Position numbers and translations under genes: made by a program. Below are positions 1-9,527 of a DNA stretch of 64,000 nucleotides, piece by piece (within the stretch, counting starts at the first letter, position 1; every line of letters starts with the position of its first letter). This stretch comes from JABDIY01 sp963803875 (GTDB taxonomy: Bacteria; Actinomycetota; Acidimicrobiia; Acidimicrobiales; SZUA-35), in contig CAWDOA010000012.1 of the NCBI GenBank assembly GCA_963803875.1, positions 62,001-126,000 of the forward strand, written 5' to 3'. The notes below the pieces were generated by a model. That model worked only from the letters and a program-made list of their open reading frames with translations. It had not been told where the DNA came from and searched no databases.

Positions 1-432
1 GTCGAGGTTGTCCAGCCGTTCGGATTCGATGTTGAACGGCGACTCCTTCAGCCTTTCGGTGAAGTCCTCGAGGGCTTCGGTGGCACGTTCTTCGATCTCG
101 GGAGCCTCGTTCACCACCTGACCGACCACGAACGATGCCGTCATGGTGAGCAGAAGCAGCGCACCGACGAAGACCAGGACAGCGGCGAGAGTCCGCGGCA
201 CACCGATCGCCCGAAGCCTTGTTGCCAGCGGTTGGAGCACGCTACCGATCAACAACGCGGTGATGATCGCCAGAGCGACAGACCGAACCTGGACGAATCC
301 CAGGTAGCCGATGTAGGCAACCGCTGCCACGGCGAGGATCCTGAGGCCGATGATTCCAGCGGTCTCGAGAAACGGCGTTTCTGCCCCTCCAGGAATCATC
401 GGTGCCCGTTTCGATCGCTCTGGCGAGGCCAT
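1..432 (-). CDS. AI-2E family transporter (PerM/UPF0118), N-terminal part
   Basis: The gene is cut by the left edge; the first 144 residues are visible, starting at ATG 432. After a short polar N-terminus there are two hydrophobic spans (about residues 27-65 and 78-105) separated by a short basic loop, followed by an amphipathic stretch with GQVVNEAPEIEERATEA. This pattern of paired N-terminal helices followed by a helical periplasmic region matches the AI-2E/PerM permease family, which exports signals or other small molecules across the inner membrane; the actual substrate is unknown for most members. No in-frame start is seen upstream of 432. The fold assignment is fairly secure, the substrate is not. 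Confidence 0.7.
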   Translation of the reverse strand, partial: MASPERSKRAPMIPGGAETPFLETAGIIGLRILAVAAVAYIGYLGFVQVRSVALAIITALLIGSVLQPLATRLRAIGVPRTLAAVLVFVGALLLLTMTASFVVGQVVNEAPEIEERATEALEDFTERLKESPFNIESERLDNLD

Positions 433-521
433 AGCGACAGGTTCGCACGTCGCTCGGTGCTCGTGGTGGAGGGTCAGAGCGGCGTCGGCAGCGGTGGACT
501 TGCGGGTCACCGCTGGTCTCG

Positions 522-2724
522 CTATTCGCGGTCGACCACACCCTCGATTCGACCATCGTCGAACACCAGGACGAGGCCCAGGTTCGGGTCCGGTTCGGTG
601 AGCAACGAGGTGTCAGCGATTGCCGAGAAGATGTGCACGCCGTCGGATGAACCTCCTAGCTCGGTTATCGAGGCTACGGCGGTCCCGTTCACCGTTATGA
701 GGATCTCCAGTCCCTCCGGAGATGGGCGCGACAGAAGTACCGACCCGGTGATCTGAGCCGGAACCTGTGACCCTTCGGAGCCTGCCGGCGCGATCATCGA
801 AAACAGATCGGACTCGTTGATCGACCAGCCTCCAACGAGATCCGACGTCACATCTGCAACCGGAACCGTCCCGACCAGGCCACCCCATCGTCCAACTCGT
901 GCGTAGGCACCAACGCCAAGAGCCGGATCGACCCACTCGCTGTATCGATCCACCCGAGCCATCAAGTCGTCTTCGCGAAGGGCCTCGGTGGAACTCGTGC
1001 CCCAAGGATTGGACAGGGCCGTGAGAGTCCGCTCGGTGCCCTGGGTCGGACATTGCTGTAGCGGGATCCCGTCCCAGCCCCATCCCGGTTCGATCCCGAC
1101 GACTGTTGCGATCGTCGGCACGACGTCGAGACTCGAAGCAGCGCATCTGTCTATCATCCCGGTGGTCTGGCCCGGCAACTTCACGAACAGTGGCACTCGA
1201 AAGATGTCCTCGGTCGACTCGAACCCCTCGAAGTCGTGGGCGCGATGGCTGACACCGGGCTCGAAGCTGATTCCGTGATCCCCCAGGACCACGACAACGG
1301 CGTCGTCCCAGATGCCGGCGGCCTTGAGATCCTCAATTGACCGAGAAAGCTGGACGTCTGTGTAGCTGAGCTGCATCAGGTACCGCTGATACAGCTCTCG
1401 TGCCCAGTCGTCGTTGTCTGGGTACACGATGTCGCCTTCTTGGGGCTGTCGGGTGGGTCGATATGTCCTGCCATCCGGCGTAGCGCTCCAAGGCCGATGA
1501 GGGAGTAGTCCGTGAAACACCGTCAGCGTTGGATCGGTCAGCGTGCCCGAATTCTGCACGAGCGACTGCAGCACCGCTCCCTGACTCAAAGGGCCGCCCT
1601 TGACCACGGCTTCAAAACGATCTAGATCCGTGGGACCGTCATTCTCAGACTCCGGATCCGAGACCTCAGGCTCCGGATCCGAGGCCTCAGCATCTCCAAA
1701 GTTGCCCCAGGACTCGTCGATCTGGGGCAGACGTTCCCTGCTGCTATCGGGCAGCAGGCGGTGGCCGTAGACAACAATGGCATCTCGCACCAGCGGCCTG
1801 AACCCGCGCGGGGTTGAAATGAGGGCCTCCCCGCAGAGGGAGTCCGGGCAAACCGATGTTGTGGACTCGTAGACGTTCATGTCATACGCATTCCCGAGCA
1901 GGGTGAACAGAGACCTTGGATGGGATGAGGCAAAGGGTGCCCGGTCGCGTTCGGGTAGAACGCCGGTCAGAATCGCCGGTACCGCATGAGGTGTGTAGTT
2001 CGACGCGTGCTGACGCGTTGGGATACCAGGTGGACGTTGATGCAATTTCTGCGAAACCGGGAAAACGCTCTTCGTCGATGGAGCCGGTTTCGTCCATGAT
2101 CGAGTAGAGGCCGATCTCGTCGAGAATCAGCACAACGACGGGATGAGGCGACCGTGGCGATGCATTCGACACCAGCGGGTCCGGGGAACGAATCGCCTCC
2201 CCGGACGGAGAGAGAACGAAGAGGATTGGGAGGGCAACGGCGAACCCTGCCATGTATTGAAGCGCTCGGCGGAGTCCGATGATCCGTTCTACGGCGACTA
2301 CCCCCGCACCACCGGCAGCAAGGGCGACGGGATACACGATGGCATCGGTGCCGATGCCGAACGATCGAAAGATCAGCAGACACAGCAGGACCACAAACCC
2401 AAAGACAGCCGAGTAGTGCAAAACCTGACCCAGCCGCTCATTCGCTCGACGGGCGCCGATGACGACACACCATGTGATCAGCGCAGGAAGGCAGACCACC
2501 ATCGCGATGAAGGCAAACGCCCGCCAGTTCGCATTCTTGGTCGCTGCCAGGAGCTCAGGGTTGTTGCCGAAGAGGTCGACCAGCGGTTGCCCAACGGCAA
2601 CACTCGCTAGGCCGAGATACAAAGCCAGCCGGCGCCACGGCGTGAGCTGGGGTGCAGTCGCCAGCTCTTCATCGAGCTTCTGGTCGGGATCGATCGGTGA
2701 GCTTGGCTCGACAGATTCAGACAC
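522..2724 (-). CDS. Membrane-anchored sulfatase/phosphotransferase-fold enzyme (frameshifted)
   Basis: Start GTG 2724 overlaps the end of the methyltransferase gene by 8 nt (GTGTCTGA), so the two are translationally coupled. The N-terminus has about five membrane spans (residues 30-180), then the alkaline-phosphatase-superfamily domain: VVVLILDE (metal Asp/Glu), SNYTPHAVPAILTG (candidate Thr nucleophile rather than the CxPSR of true sulfatases), and DHG with a following HRAH (metal ligands). The architecture resembles LtaS/EptA-type enzymes that act at the outer face of the membrane. Reading frame shifts near 2000-2010: the first part runs 2724 to about 2005 and the catalytic part continues in the next frame to 522; one extra base in GCACGCGTCG explains it. 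Substrate unknown. Confidence 0.8.
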
Positions 2725-4139
2725 GTCGGGCGAAGTAGATAGTACGCGTGCCGCCCTCGAGAACCTGCTGGTTCTCTATCTTGAATCGTCTCCGCAGGGC
2801 AGTCTCGAAGTTGTGGGTGGTGTAGTCGTCATGGATACCAGCTCGTTTATTGCGCAACAGTTTCGTCACCATCGGGTCGCCTTCTCCGGGGAACTCGATC
2901 ACGAGGTTTGGCGTGACGTCGGCCAGGAATTCGACCTGATGTTCTATTGGGATGTTGAAGGTCAGTGCGAGGTGATGAATCACGGCCAGATAAATGACAG
3001 CATCAGGACTTGAACGTTCAAACAAGCCTGGACGCTCCGTACCCCGCCATCCGGTTCCGCCGCCTGCGGCGGACAGGTCGACGACCAGTGGCGTTATACG
3101 ACCCGCAGCTTCGGACGAGTCTCGCTTGAGTTGCTGATAGAGGCGATCAACGACGAGTTCATCGGCGTCCATGGCGAGCACACGACTGGAATACTTCGAC
3201 GCTATGCGACTGAACATTCCATCGTTGCACCCAACATCCCAGCAGTGGCCGATCGGTCCGCACGACTCGAGCGATGATGCCACGAACTCTCCTTTGGCTC
3301 GGAGGCCGTCGTCGTCGTAGTGGGCGCGGTCGGTGTAGTCGGACCACAGGGACTCATCGATACCGATATCAAGACCCGCAACCAGTTTTCTCATCTTCTC
3401 AACTGTTGCCAGGACCACGTCGGTGTTCATACCCGACTCGGCTACCTCGTCTACCACACCCGCTTCGGCGTCCGACATTTTCCCTCTGAGCGAGCGCGTG
3501 AAGAAGAACGTGTGTGAGACGGCCTCGCTGAAGCTTCGGGCGAAGAGGCCCCAACAGACCGCGTGCGTGTTCGACAGGAATCCCGTTGACCGAACCGCGA
3601 AGGATGGGCTGGAACGGCACCCCTGCGTAGCTTCGGAGCATGAGGGGGTAGAGAAAGAGCTCGCAGAACTGTTGATATCCGAACCAAGGGTCGGTATCGA
3701 CTCGCTTCTGAAAAGAGCCGCCGTCGATGAACAAAGGTGTAGATCCGACGAATTGGACGTTGTACGGAGTTGCATCCTTCAGGCCCACACCGGCCTTTGC
3801 GGCGTCGCGAACCAGTTCGAGCTGCAGTATCGCAGCGTCTCGGAGCATGCCAAATGACCATTCGAACGGGTACGTGATGAGGTCGAGCCGCGGATGCTCC
3901 ACCATGCTGGCCACGCCGTCTGGCGCATCGTCTGGCTCGAGCAGGGTCGATTCGATCATTCGTCCGGCGCGGGCCTGTGCCGTCATGAACTCCCAGCTGT
4001 GGGCACGGTCTCGTTCGCCGAGATCGTTGAAGACCCGCAGAACACGTTGGCCCTGCATGCGAACGTGGCTGAGTGGATCACGGAACGATCCGGCGACGTC
4101 AGAAAGATCGGAAGCGGGCTCCTCTGCTTGCACCTTCAC
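2717..4139 (-). CDS. Class I SAM-dependent methyltransferase with N-terminal kinase-like/NoeA-type region (frameshifted)
   Basis: The first part (from about 4139) carries the conserved block YPFEWSFGMLRDAA, LKDATPYNVQF, FIDGGSF and QFCELFLYPL, which marks a family of about 450-residue proteins formerly annotated as NoeA-like. The second part holds a Rossmann methyltransferase domain: WDVGCNDGMFSRIA (SAM-binding motif I), AMDADELVVDRL and YLAVIHHLAL. Frame shifts near 3545-3550, in a GGGG/CC run, joining GIPVEHARGLLG to LFARSFSEAVSH. GTG 4139 is chosen because it lies 14 nt after the stop of the small gene 4153-4335; an upstream in-frame ATG (4277) would overlap that gene. Its position between the small membrane protein and the sulfatase-fold enzyme suggests one operon modifying a surface glycan. 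Acceptor unknown. Confidence 0.75.
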
Positions 4140-4152
4140 CCCGCTCAGCGAT

Positions 4153-4335
4153 CTAGGAAGCTGAACGTGCCGGGTCGAGGGACTCACTTCCGTCGGCGGG
4201 TGCTGCCCCGTCCTTACGGAACTTGCCCTTGAGGCGACGAAAACCCGTCCTGCCCACAACTGAAAGGCCCGCCGCACCGCCGGCCACGGCTGACGCGATC
4301 ATACTGCCTGTTGCTGCATCCAGATAAGAAAACAT
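4153..4335 (-). CDS. Small membrane protein of the YLDxxxGS type
   Basis: A 60-residue protein beginning MFSYLDAATGSMIASAVAGG, with one hydrophobic helix (about residues 8-27) followed by a basic tail. Similar tiny proteins with a YLDPGSGS-like N-terminus are, from general knowledge, often found beside sulfatase-fold and methyltransferase genes of this kind. A TACCAT -10 box lies 6 nt upstream of its ATG, so it is probably the first gene of a leaderless minus-strand operon running 4335 to 522. Function unknown; an assembly or anchoring role is only a guess. Confidence 0.6.
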   Translation of the reverse strand: MFSYLDAATGSMIASAVAGGAAGLSVVGRTGFRRLKGKFRKDGAAPADGSESLDPARSAS

Positions 4336-4341
4336 GCGTCT

Positions 4342-4347
4342 ATGGTA
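4342..4347 (-). promoter_or_regulatory. Leaderless -10 box for the 4335-522 operon
   Basis: TACCAT on the minus strand, 6 nt before ATG 4335. Same box-to-start geometry as many other genes in the window; no convincing -35. Confidence 0.4.
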
Positions 4348-4481
4348 GGCCGCGGAACGTCAAACATCAGGGATGTGACTGTTTCAGGAGAGCGTCCAAA
4401 CACCGAGACGGCGCTCGGTTTCGCGGTCGATGCGGTCCGAAAGCAACAAGCAGTTACCGAGAAGAATCGACTGCGGACACA

Positions 4482-5145
4482 TCACAGCTGGTACCCGTAT
4501 CGATGCGAGACCTCCGCCAGCTCGTCTCCGTTCGGCAATGCGAGGAGGTCCTCGACTGAGATCTGCTGATCCAGTCCTGTGTCTCCGCGACTGTTGGTTG
4601 TGGTGGAGACGGTCTCGAAGGCCGTCTGCAAGCTCGGGGCCACGAGCCCGCATCGATCGACAAGTTTCTGCAACTCCCCGACGGAGACGTCCTCGAGCCG
4701 GTGACGGATGCCTTCGTGTTGGGTCGTGGCCAACTCGGCAAGGGCATTCCAACGTAACCAGTAGTTGACTGCTCTCTGCACAACCGACCCGCGACAGATT
4801 TCCGGGTCGTGCGCGTTTGACGAAGTCAAGGTAGGCAGACGGCTCTTCGAAGAACCGTATGCGTACGAACGATCTGACAACTGCCACCGGATGCCGTACC
4901 TGGTGGACGATAGTTGTGGCTGCGGGCAGCATGTGGACGAATGGCGTTGCGAGCCACGAAGCTTCGCCGACGAGGTGCGGCGGCCAGTCGGGCAGATTCC
5001 CCGACCGGAGGCTAGACGGGTTGTAAATGGTTTCGTGACCCGTTGGTAGGCCGCTGCGATCCAGCACCGTGGATATCCATCCGGTGCCCGAACGCCCACA
5101 TCCGACGACAACGAACCTCGGATGCCGAGCTGCTGTGGTCGTCAC
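4482..5145 (-). CDS. Sulfotransferase family protein (frameshifted)
   Basis: The N-terminus contains the PAPS 5'-phosphosulfate loop FVVVGCGRSGTGWIS (residues about 10-24) and the second PAPS-binding region VHQVRHPVAVVRSF, both typical of bacterial sulfotransferases that move sulfate from PAPS to glycans. Reading shifts one frame near 4812-4816 (CGCGCACGAC): FVKRA continues as HDPEICRGSVVQRAVNYW and ends at GYQL, stop at 4482. About 220 residues in total, a normal size for the family. Start GTG 5145 is preceded by TAACTT at 6 nt. It is followed by the YLD-type operon, so sulfate or related decoration of the cell surface polymer is a reasonable inference. Confidence 0.8.
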
Positions 5146-5151
5146 CGTACG

Positions 5152-5157
5152 AAGTTA
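5152..5157 (-). promoter_or_regulatory. Leaderless -10 box for the sulfotransferase gene
   Basis: TAACTT on the minus strand, 6 nt before GTG 5145; it sits back to back with the plus-strand box at 5168-5173, forming a very compact divergent promoter of 34 nt. Confidence 0.45.
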
Positions 5158-5167
5158 CCAGAAGGCA

Positions 5168-5173
5168 TAGGAT
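5168..5173 (+). promoter_or_regulatory. Leaderless -10 box for the 5180 glycosyltransferase
   Basis: TAGGAT, 6 nt upstream of GTG 5180. It supports GTG 5180 as the true start and a transcript without a leader. Confidence 0.5.
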
Positions 5174-5179
5174 CGAACG

Positions 5180-6642
5180 GTGATCGAAACGCCCGTCTTC
5201 ATCAATTGTCGTGACCGACTGGAGCCCTTGCAGCAGCTGGTGGGGTGGCTCGAGGACATCGGGATGCAGCGGATCCATCTCGTCGACAACGACTCGACCT
5301 TCGAACCGCTCCTCGAGTTCTACAACCAGTCCAGTCACGACGTGATTCGTCTCGAGTCAAACCTCGGACCCCAGGCGTTGTTCCGCGACGACCGCTTCGC
5401 CGAAATCGTGGCCTCTCAGAAGTTCATCTACACCGACTGTGACATCCTGCCCATGGGCGCCCCAAGCGATGCTCTGGAGCTGTTCGATACTCTGTTGCAT
5501 CGCTATCCGGTTGTCGACAAGGTCGGTTTCGGGTTACGAATCGATGACCTGCCGAACGTGTACCCACATGCAGATTTGGTTCGAGAATGGGAAGGGCGGT
5601 TCTGGCTCGATGAAATCGAACCAAACCTCTTTTCGCTCCGATCGCCACCACGTTTGCGCTCTACCGACCGGGCCGCAACTACCTCGATGTCGGCAAACCT
5701 GCGTTGCGTACCGGTGGTGCCTATGTCGCGCGGCACCACACCTGGTACGCCGCCGAGTCCGACCTCGGGGACGATGAACTGCATTACCGGAACGGCCTTT
5801 CCAACTCCTTCGAGACCATTTGGTCAAGCCCCGCTGTTCCTGAGCGGTTGCGGGAGCAGCTGCGCCATCCGCCCTCTGATGGACTCGGAGCACAACACTT
5901 CCTCGCCTCCGGATGGTTCGGCGAAGGACCGACGGTCGACGAAATCGAATTCACTCCCTGGGGTGAGCCCGGTTGGAATTCCTGGAACGACATGAGCCCC
6001 GAGTGCGAGATCGCAGACTTCTTCGCGGCTGCGGCTCGGCTCCTGCGCCCGGAACGGATACTCGAGTCAGGCGTCGGCCAGGGCTTCACCACTCGGCGGA
6101 TCCTCCAGCACCTCCAGAGCGACCAGTACTACAAGGCGTTCGAATCCGACCCGCTTTGGCGCACGATGCTCAGCGGAAGACCTGAGTTTCACGTCCAGAA
6201 TGCCGAGGTTGCCATCGACGCTTCTCCCTCCGATGACGACTACCGGTGGTGTGACCTTGCAATTCTCGACTCTGACGTCAGTGTTCGGTACACAGAGATT
6301 GAACGCTGGTGGCAACTCGCCCGGCCCGACTCCGCTGTATTCATTCACGACGCCGGCAACGGGCACGCTGCCGAAACTGTCCACGCCAAGGTCGCGCACA
6401 CAATCAAATCGCTCCGGATCCCAGGCAGATTCCTTCACAACCCCGCGGGTGGCTTTGTGGGTTGGAAAGGGCAACGTACCGGCGCGGAAGCAGAACTCGC
6501 TGAACAGGTGCGGGAGCACGCGGAACGGGCGGACCAGGCAGAAGAGTTGATCGATGCGATCCGGTCCAGCCTCAGCTACCGGGCCTCGGAGCCCTTGCGC
6601 ACATTTGAGCGCTGGCGACGTTCGCTCAAACCGAGCTCGTAG
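5180..6642 (+). CDS. Glycosyltransferase-methyltransferase fusion (frameshifted)
   Basis: Residues 1-150 look like a GT-A fold glycosyltransferase: IHLVDNDST, then TDCDILP as the DxD-type nucleotide-sugar/metal site. After a frameshift near 5637 (one G missing in TTTTCG-CTCCG) the protein continues as PIATTFALYRPGRNYLDVG and then enters a class I methyltransferase domain with ERILESGVGQGFTTRRIL (motif I) and CDLAILDSDVSVRYTE. The C-terminal 60 residues are a charged heptad-like coiled coil (EQVREHAERADQAEELIDA) ending SYRASEPLRTFERWRR, a tail seen in many surface-polysaccharide enzymes. The fusion suggests coupled sugar addition and methylation of the growing chain in the cytoplasm. Sugar specificity cannot be told. 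Confidence 0.75.
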
Positions 6643-6643
6643 G

Positions 6644-7540
6644 TCAGTAGCGCACCGGCCCATAAGAGCCATCGACAAACTCGGCGACGGCAGCGCTGCC
6701 CTCGATGGGGTCAGGCAGGTCTCCTGAGCGAAGCCGCATTCTGTAATCGGCGACAGCCTGTCGCTGCGGGGATGTCCCGTACTGCAGTATGTGCTCGGCG
6801 GTCTCCCCTGCAATGTCGCCGCGCTGATATCGCGTGGCAATCATGAGGCGAGCGAGGGCTCCGTGGTATTCCTCGATCGGTGAGGCGTCCACGTTTCCGC
6901 TCCGATTGAGGCGCTTGTCATGAAACACTCCGGCTTCGGGAACATGGATGATTCGGTATCCGGCCATTCGCATACGCCACGAGATATCCACGTCGTCGCA
7001 ATACAAGGGAAAGAACGTCTCGTCGTATCCCCCGACGGAGACAAAGGCGGAACGCCTGTAGAGAACGCAGAACCCGCTCGCCCAGCTCGTATGGCCCGTT
7101 CGAGGGTCGTAGTCCTTCGGGTGTTCGAGGGGAAGCTGTCGCCCCTCAGCCGCGGCGACGGTCGGGTCGGCGGAAGCGCTGACCAGGATCCGGAGAACGT
7201 TCGGCTGCGCATACGTATCGGGATTGATCACGAAGATGAAGTCAGAATCGTGTAGCGCTGACAGCCGGTTGTGGGCGCGTGCCGTCATGAGGTTGTCGTT
7301 GAAAAAGTGGTACTCGATCTCGACACCGGCCGCCGACCGGACAAACTCGGTCAGGTCCTGAAGCGCTGCTTCGCTCAATAGCGGGTTTGGAGAGCAGTCT
7401 CCGAACAAGAGTCGCACGCCGGTGATCTCGCCGGACTCCGAGACTCGTCGGATGCAGGTTGCAAGCGATCTGGCCATGCGCCAGATTTCGGCGAGCCCGT
7501 TCTCGTAGAAGACAACCTGGACGCTCAACGATTCGGTCAC
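6644..7540 (-). CDS. GT2 family glycosyltransferase (rhamnosyltransferase-like)
   Basis: A single-domain GT-A enzyme of about 300 residues with VQVVFYENG at the N-terminus, FIFVINPDTY (donor-site acidic motif), an acceptor-site block GYDETFFPLYCDDVDISWR (ED/DD-type), and AGYRIIHVPEAGVFHD. The pattern matches WbbL-like rhamnosyltransferases, which act on lipid-linked glycans at the cytoplasmic face. GTG 7540 is preferred; an in-frame TTG at 7603 would add 21 residues without family resemblance. It converges tail to tail with the 5180 gene with a single base between their stops. Confidence 0.8.
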   Translation of the reverse strand: MTESLSVQVVFYENGLAEIWRMARSLATCIRRVSESGEITGVRLLFGDCSPNPLLSEAALQDLTEFVRSAAGVEIEYHFFNDNLMTARAHNRLSALHDSDFIFVINPDTYAQPNVLRILVSASADPTVAAAEGRQLPLEHPKDYDPRTGHTSWASGFCVLYRRSAFVSVGGYDETFFPLYCDDVDISWRMRMAGYRIIHVPEAGVFHDKRLNRSGNVDASPIEEYHGALARLMIATRYQRGDIAGETAEHILQYGTSPQRQAVADYRMRLRSGDLPDPIEGSAAVAEFVDGSYGPVRY

Positions 7541-7622
7541 AAAGCCAATTCTTGCAGCCGGTTCGGCCCACGGGAACGATGCCGGATGGTCCCACGGATG
7601 CAACAGCGGAGACAGCTAGTGT

Positions 7623-9312
7623 TTGGGCAGGCAACCCGGAGGTAGGGCCTTGGATGGAAGCGGCTTGGACGGAGACAGCGACTCTTTTTTCGAAAGGACA
7701 ACTTCGCTGCTCGATGCCCTGCGTATCGAGTCGGGGCTCTTCGTAGATCTGGGCGGTAGCGTCCAGGCGCCGGCGGCGCTCCCAGCCGGACTGGAGTACG
7801 TCTGTTTGACCGACGAACCCTCCGAGCCGGGGCACTCCACGCATTGGGTCGACTTCGGAAACCACACCCAGCTTTCCAGACGCGGTGGAACGTGTCGTCG
7901 GTGACAAGAAGGTCGCGTGCGTCGTGATCGGCGATCTGCTCGAACGAGTCGAATTCGTCGGCCCGTTCCTTGGTGCCCTGGCAGAATGTCACCGTCGCCT
8001 GGGTTTTCCACCCCTCATAGTCGGCGTAGCCAATATCGGCCATGTCGATGTCCTGGGCAACCTACTGGCGGGAACCTGGGGGCTCGACCCCGTCGCCGGA
8101 TCCAAAGAACGGCTCACCCGCAGATTCACCGAGCAGACTCTCACCGAATCGCTGAGGACCCACGGGTTTCGCCAGATCGCATCGCGGGACATCCAGGGAT
8201 TCGCCGATCACGGTGGAAGACTCGGGGGATTTGCGGCCACCGAGCCGACGACACCGCTGGGTGCGTTCGTGCGGACGATACGGAACATGGCCGATGAGAA
8301 CGCGAACACGATGCGATTCGTCCGCGCATACTCGCTCAGCCCGGCTCGGCCGCCGGAATCGGCGCAGTCGGGCGAGCAGCCATTCTTGTCGGTCATCGTA
8401 CGTACGCAGGGAAAACGGCTCGGACTTCTCGAAGATGCGCTCACGAGCCTGGCCGCCCAAACACTCAACGACCTCGAAGTTCAGCTGGTCATACATTCCG
8501 GCGCCGATGAGGATCTCGAGTCTGTGAAGTCGGTCGTTTCCGCCTTCGATGGGGAGTTCGTTCACCGGGTGTATCTCCACCAGGTGTCCGACGGTGGCCG
8601 GTCCCGCCCTCTCAACGTGGGCCTCGACGCCGCGAAGGGCCGATACATCGCATTCCTGGACGACGACGACATGGTGCTCGGGAACTGGGCCGCTGCGTTC
8701 GAGGCGGCCGTGAGGCAGCATCCGGGTCATACGATTCGTGCCCTTGCGGCGGACCAGAGCTTCAGCGTCGACGACACCGGTATTCCTCGAGCCGAGTCAG
8801 GGTTCCAACATGACCGCGACCGTCGTTTTGACCTGCTCACCCATTTCCACCACAACGAAACTCCGATCTGCGCGTTCGCTCTACCCGCAATCACCTTGAA
8901 CAAACTCAGACTGCGCTTCGATGAACGACTCCCAGTTGTGGAGGACTGGGATCTTCTTGTCCGGACTGCGATGCTCACCGGAGTCCACGACATCGAAGAG
9001 ATCACATCGGTGTATCGCCGATGGATCTCGACGGACGAGAACAGTTTCTCGATTCCTCCCACAACATGGACAACAGCTCGCGACAACGTGATCGACTCGC
9101 TCGACTCAGGGCCGGTGCTGCTGCCCGCCGGCTCGGTGCGTCAACTTGTCGATCTGCACGAACATCGTGAGGCGACCCAACGAGAGCTCAACGCCGCACG
9201 GGACGAGATCGCCAATCTTCAATATCATCTCGACGCAGTACAACGTCAGTCAATTCCCAGGTTCGCCGCGAAAAAGTCGCTCGGACCCGTCCTTCGGCGT
9301 GTGCGGCGCTGA
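7623..9312 (+). CDS. Methyltransferase-like domain fused to GT2 glycosyltransferase (frameshifted)
   Basis: The N-terminal region (about residues 20-180) resembles a class I methyltransferase: ESGLFVDLGGS as motif I, VACVVIGDLLERVEF, and the closing TEQTLTESLRTHGFRQI typical of these domains. A GT2 domain follows: FLSVIVRTQGKRLGLLEDAL, NVGLDAAKGRYIAFLDDDD (DxD) and RLPVVEDWDLLVR (ED catalytic region). The last 60 residues form a coiled coil (LHEHREATQRELNAARDEI). An extra T in CAGCTTTCCAG near 7871 breaks the frame; the long downstream part is open from 7885. Start is uncertain: only TTG codons (7623, 7650, 7665) are available. It shares one base with the next gene (TGATG), so the three genes up to 10963 are coupled. 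Confidence 0.7.
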
Positions 9313-9527
9313 TGAGCTCTCAGCCGCCCGACTACGTTTCGGCGCTCGCTGAGATCGAACGACTGCAGCTGGAACTCCATAGTGCCCTTGACCAGCTCGA
9401 TGAGCTGCGTTCGGTGGGCGCCGAACTTGCCGCACTGAGATCCTCCCGCAGCTACCGCCTACTCGTTCGACTGCAAACCCTTCGATCCGAACTGAGAGGT
9501 TTGCCGAATCGCTTCGGAGTGTCATGA
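9312..9527 (+). CDS. Small coiled-coil protein of the polysaccharide locus
   Basis: A 71-residue soluble protein, almost wholly helical: YVSALAEIERLQLELHSALDQ forms heptads, followed by LRSSRSYRLLVRLQTL. The last part resembles the C-terminal tails of several glycosyltransferases in this locus. Its ATG overlaps the upstream stop by one base and its stop overlaps the downstream ATG by four (ATGA), so it is translated stoichiometrically with its GT2 neighbours. It may be a detached coiled-coil domain that tethers or spaces enzymes. No catalytic motif. Confidence 0.55.
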   Translation: MSSQPPDYVSALAEIERLQLELHSALDQLDELRSVGAELAALRSSRSYRLLVRLQTLRSELRGLPNRFGVS

